Shown here: one piece after another, positions 61,490 to 64,000 of the stretch
Layout: each line of letters opens with the position of its first letter
Position numbering within the stretch: the first letter of the stretch is position 1
NCBI RefSeq assembly: GCF_026870175.2
Contig: NZ_CP113977.2
Coordinates: 1,240,001-1,304,000 of the forward strand
Source of the DNA: Flavobacterium aestivum
GTDB lineage: Bacteria > Bacteroidota > Bacteroidia > Flavobacteriales > Flavobacteriaceae
Reading direction: 5' to 3'
DNA length: 64,000 nt
Notes under the pieces: generated by a model
What the model was told of the DNA's origin: nothing
What the model saw: only the letters and a program-made list of their open reading frames with translations
The model's database searches: none
Position numbers and translations under genes: made by a program

Positions 61490-61560
61490 TAGCCCCGATA
61501 GCAGTGTAAATCCTTGTGTGCCGGGGTTCGGCACGCAAGATTGCAACGAATAGCGGGACG
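61490..61560 (+). ncRNA. Candidate structured RNA / dispersed Flavobacterial motif
   Basis: A GC-rich island in AT-rich DNA: outer stem CCCG (61494-61497) with CGGG (61554-61557), and an inner 10-bp hairpin TTGTGTGCCG (61514-61523) with CGGCACGCAA (61529-61538), including one G-U pair and a 5-nt loop. The flanks GCCCCGATAGCAG and CGAATAGCGGGAC look like a motif I recall as recurring between genes of Flavobacteria, possibly a family such as the Flavo-1 RNA, but I cannot verify that. The strand is uncertain; plus is assumed. Confidence 0.45.
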
Positions 61561-61747
61561 ATTCTTTTTATGAAATGCTAAATCTTTATGCTCCAAAAAT
61601 AATTTGTTCTCAACGATTTTCTTCTTAAAATAAATACTATACTTTTACTACAACATAATGAGCGATTTTACGGTTGTAACAATAGCTGTGAAATACCGCT
61701 ATTTCAGTGTGTAATTTTAATTTGTAACTATTAACTCTATAATAAAA

Positions 61748-64000
61748 GTGAAAACAAAAGGATTGATTTACGTGTTTTGTGTGTTTTTTTTGTTTCAAGC
61801 GTGTGGCAGAAAATCAGCCGCCGATTTTAATTCAGATTTTTCATTATTCAAAGAATATATAGTCAGTTTTACGGGAGGAATTGTCTCGGCACAATCAGAT
61901 ATTCGCGTGGTTTTGGCTTTTGATAATAATTGGAAAGTCAATCAGGTTTTAGACAATGATTTATTCGATATTTCTCCAAGTGTCAGTGGAAAAGTAATTG
62001 CACTTTCGAATAATACTATCGCTTTTATTCCCGAAAAAAAGCTGGAATCGGGTACGGAATATCAAGTGACTTTGCACTTGGATAAGCTAAATCAAAAGGT
62101 GGCCGAAAAGAAGAAGGAACTTTCCAATTTCAATTTTACAGTAAAAACCATCAAACAGGATTTTGTTGTCAATACACTCGATGTTCAATCTTACAGTAAA
62201 GAATACCAATATTTGAACTGTGTGTTGAAAACCGCAGATAATATTGATTTTGAAACCGCTAAAAAAATAGTAGAAGCCGAACATAATGGGAAAGATTTGC
62301 ATGTTGTTTTCGAAAAATCGAATGCAATTGGCAAAGAGTTTAAATTTAGAATAGACAGTATACAAAGATTAGATTCTAAAAGTAATCTTGAGATAGAATA
62401 TGACGGAAATGATTTTGATATAGACCAAAAAGGGACTATTGATTTTCCAATTACGGCATTGAATGAGTTCAAAGTCGTTAAGACAGAAATAGAAGAAGGT
62501 GATAATCAATCGCTATCAATAAATTTTTCGGAACCATTAGAAAAAGGGCAGGATTTTAAAGGCTTAGTGGCGATTCAAAATACCAATAATTTAAAGTTTT
62601 CTGCTCAAGGAAATGTGTTGAAGATTTATTTTAATAATGAGAAAGCCATTGAAAAACCGGTTGAAGTAGCTCCTGAGGCAGTTTCTGAAGTTGTGGTTTC
62701 AGATTCAACAGCAGTTGTTTCCGATAGTACAGTAGTGGAAGAACCGGAAGAAATAGCGGTAGCAGTCGAACCTGAACCCGTTGTAGCTTCTCAAAAGCTC
62801 ACTGGAGAATTACTGTTGGAAGTATTTCAAGGAATCGAAAGCGAATATGGTAAAAAGCTAAATGAGAATTACTCAGAGAAAATTTCATTTGATGAAATAA
62901 AACCTAATGTTCGTTTCATCAAAAACGGAACAATTTTGCCAAGTTCCAGTAACTTAAAACTCAATTTTGAAGCCGTAAATCTAAGCGCTGTAGATGTAAA
63001 AGTGTATAAAATTTACAAAAATAATATTCTTCAATTTTTGCAGGATAATGAATTGAATGGGGCACGAAACCTGAAAAGAGTAGCGCAACCTATTGCTAAA
63101 TCAACACTCAACCTTAATGAAAATAGTTTAGTCAATCTAAGTAAGTGGAACACATTTGCTTTGGATTTATCTAAAATTATTACTCCGGAACCAGGAGCTA
63201 TCTACAGAGTAGAGTTCTCATATAAAAGAGCCTATTCTTTATATAAATGTGACTCTTCATTTATCATTAACAACGATAATGAGGAAGAAGAGGAGGTAGA
63301 TGAAAAAGATGTAAATTATAGCGGAAATTCATACGACGATTACTATTACGACGATTATGAATGGAGAGAAAGCGAAGATCCTTGTACCAGTTCATATTAT
63401 TATAATGCTAGGATTGGTACAAATATTTTGGCATCGGATGTTGGGGTAATTGCCAAAAGAGGAGAAAATAAATCGTATTTATTTGCCATAAACAATATCA
63501 TTACTACAGAACCAATTGCGAATGCAAGAGTAGATTTGTACAGTTTTCAACAGCAAAAATTGGCTACAGGAACAACAAGCAGTGAAGGTATTGCTAATTT
63601 TCAGTTGGACACATTTGCCTATTTTGCCATCGTTACATACGGAACCCAATCGACTTACGTGCGACTAGATGACGGAAATTCGTTATCAGTTAGTAATTTT
63701 AATGTAGCTGGAGAGACGTTGCAAAAAGGACTCAAAGGATTCATATACGGAGAACGTGGCGTTTGGCGACCTGGAGATAACTTGTATTTGTCCTTTATAT
63801 TGAATGATGCTTCGAATAAAATTCCATTAGGACACCCAATAAAATTCAGATTGAGCGATCCTAATGGTAAAGTGACTTACCAAACGGTTCAAAAATCGAA
63901 TGAGTGGAATCATTATGCTTTTACTGTACCGACTCTAGCGGATGCGCCTACTGGAAACTGGGAAGCAATGGTAAGCGTTGGAGGAGCGAAGTTTTATAAA
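61748..64000 (+). CDS. Alpha-2-macroglobulin family lipoprotein, 5' part
   Basis: Large bacterial alpha-2-macroglobulin (inhibits proteases or acts in envelope defence), cut by the window end after 751 codons of an expected 1,800 or so. The start is GTG at 61748; a TAA lies 30 bp upstream in frame and no ATG is available. The signal peptide ends LFQAC, a lipobox, so it is a lipoprotein. Macroglobulin domains are seen: an early FIPEKKLESGTEYQVTLHLD, a Glu/Pro-Val-rich linker (about residues 300-340), an acidic DDYYYDDYE stretch near residue 535, an MG-type block (IAKRGENKSYLFAINNI) and the A2M_N MG2 motif ERGVWRPGDNLYLSFIL near residue 670. The thioester region lies outside. No penicillin-binding partner gene is seen. 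Confidence 0.88.
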   Translation, partial: MKTKGLIYVFCVFFLFQACGRKSAADFNSDFSLFKEYIVSFTGGIVSAQSDIRVVLAFDNNWKVNQVLDNDLFDISPSVSGKVIALSNNTIAFIPEKKLESGTEYQVTLHLDKLNQKVAEKKKELSNFNFTVKTIKQDFVVNTLDVQSYSKEYQYLNCVLKTADNIDFETAKKIVEAEHNGKDLHVVFEKSNAIGKEFKFRIDSIQRLDSKSNLEIEYDGNDFDIDQKGTIDFPITALNEFKVVKTEIEEGDNQSLSINFSEPLEKGQDFKGLVAIQNTNNLKFSAQGNVLKIYFNNEKAIEKPVEVAPEAVSEVVVSDSTAVVSDSTVVEEPEEIAVAVEPEPVVASQKLTGELLLEVFQGIESEYGKKLNENYSEKISFDEIKPNVRFIKNGTILPSSSNLKLNFEAVNLSAVDVKVYKIYKNNILQFLQDNELNGARNLKRVAQPIAKSTLNLNENSLVNLSKWNTFALDLSKIITPEPGAIYRVEFSYKRAYSLYKCDSSFIINNDNEEEEEVDEKDVNYSGNSYDDYYYDDYEWRESEDPCTSSYYYNARIGTNILASDVGVIAKRGENKSYLFAINNIITTEPIANARVDLYSFQQQKLATGTTSSEGIANFQLDTFAYFAIVTYGTQSTYVRLDDGNSLSVSNFNVAGETLQKGLKGFIYGERGVWRPGDNLYLSFILNDASNKIPLGHPIKFRLSDPNGKVTYQTVQKSNEWNHYAFTVPTLADAPTGNWEAMVSVGGAKFYK

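Larger units (their letters stand above)
61304..61747. other. Long intergenic region between tadA and the A2M gene (444 bp)
   Basis: Holds a REP-like inverted repeat pair (61340-61419), a candidate structured RNA (61490-61560), and AT-rich DNA leading to the alpha-2-macroglobulin gene. No transposase remnant is visible. Confidence 0.7.

Noticed and set aside
1..64000. CRISPR arrays, tRNA or rRNA genes, prophage, intact IS elements
   Set aside because: None seen on either strand when scanning intergenic regions by eye; short or divergent ones could be missed without computation.

Overview
This is an AT-rich chromosomal segment that looks like a member of the Flavobacteriaceae, most likely the genus Flavobacterium. 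The evidence is type IX secretion (T9SS) sorting domains, a TonB-dependent receptor with an N-terminal carboxypeptidase-like domain, Flavobacteria-typical families (DUF4271 beside hemD, DUF4296, DUF3109, DUF3078), -7 promoter elements of the TAnnTTTG type, and a lack of Shine-Dalgarno sequences. Most of the window is ordinary core genome in short operons, many separated by clear intrinsic terminators. No rRNA, tRNA, CRISPR array, prophage or intact transposase was seen.

Layout. 1-4.8 kb: 3' part of leuS, a perfect 48-bp palindromic repeat, then a hydrolase/ECF sigma factor/membrane protein operon and a zinc metallopeptidase. 4.8-8.4 kb (minus strand): a c-type cytochrome-like lipoprotein, a decayed 3' end of an lrp-type gene, a GH16 glucanase lipoprotein, an intact Lrp regulator, hemD and DUF4271. 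8.5-16 kb: polyprenol-phosphate mannosyltransferase, dihydroorotase, DUF4296 lipoprotein, an epimerase, tyrS and a LuxE-like protein. 16-31.5 kb: a large phosphate-starvation island. 31.5-45 kb: glycosyltransferase, a lysine/alanine repeat protein, a very large outer-membrane protein, aspartate kinase, fbp, TerB, HupE/dCMP deaminase/S41 protease, a miniature flavoprotein and MarC. 45-50 kb: DUF3109, nrdB and nrdA. 50-55 kb: ArsR-SDR pair, AAA ATPase, and metE divergent from an Lrp regulator. 55-64 kb: RDD protein, dgt, DUF3078, dxs, tadA, a repeat/structured-RNA region, and the 5' part of an alpha-2-macroglobulin gene running off the end.

The most interesting part is the phosphate island. PhoB/PhoR, a phosphate-selective porin, PstSCAB and PhoU sit beside a TonB-dependent receptor, a surface lipoprotein with a predicted beta-helix, and a T9SS-secreted protein. 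The promoters of the receptor, the lipoprotein, the T9SS gene, the porin and pstS all carry [GAT]TAA[CT]-like half-sites spaced at exactly 11 bp, and these arrays stand 11 or 22 bp from a -7 element. This is the arrangement expected of PhoB boxes. It ties three uncharacterised envelope proteins to the Pho regulon and suggests an undescribed outer-membrane phosphorus-acquisition system. The T9SS member of this set is interrupted by one in-frame stop codon.

Other notable signals are: lrp 3'-end copies flanking the GH16 gene; a repeat insertion in PstC; three genes with a -7 element ending exactly 4 nt before the start codon (probable leaderless mRNAs); a matching pair of ArsR operators; REP-like inverted repeats; and a candidate structured RNA near 61.5 kb.
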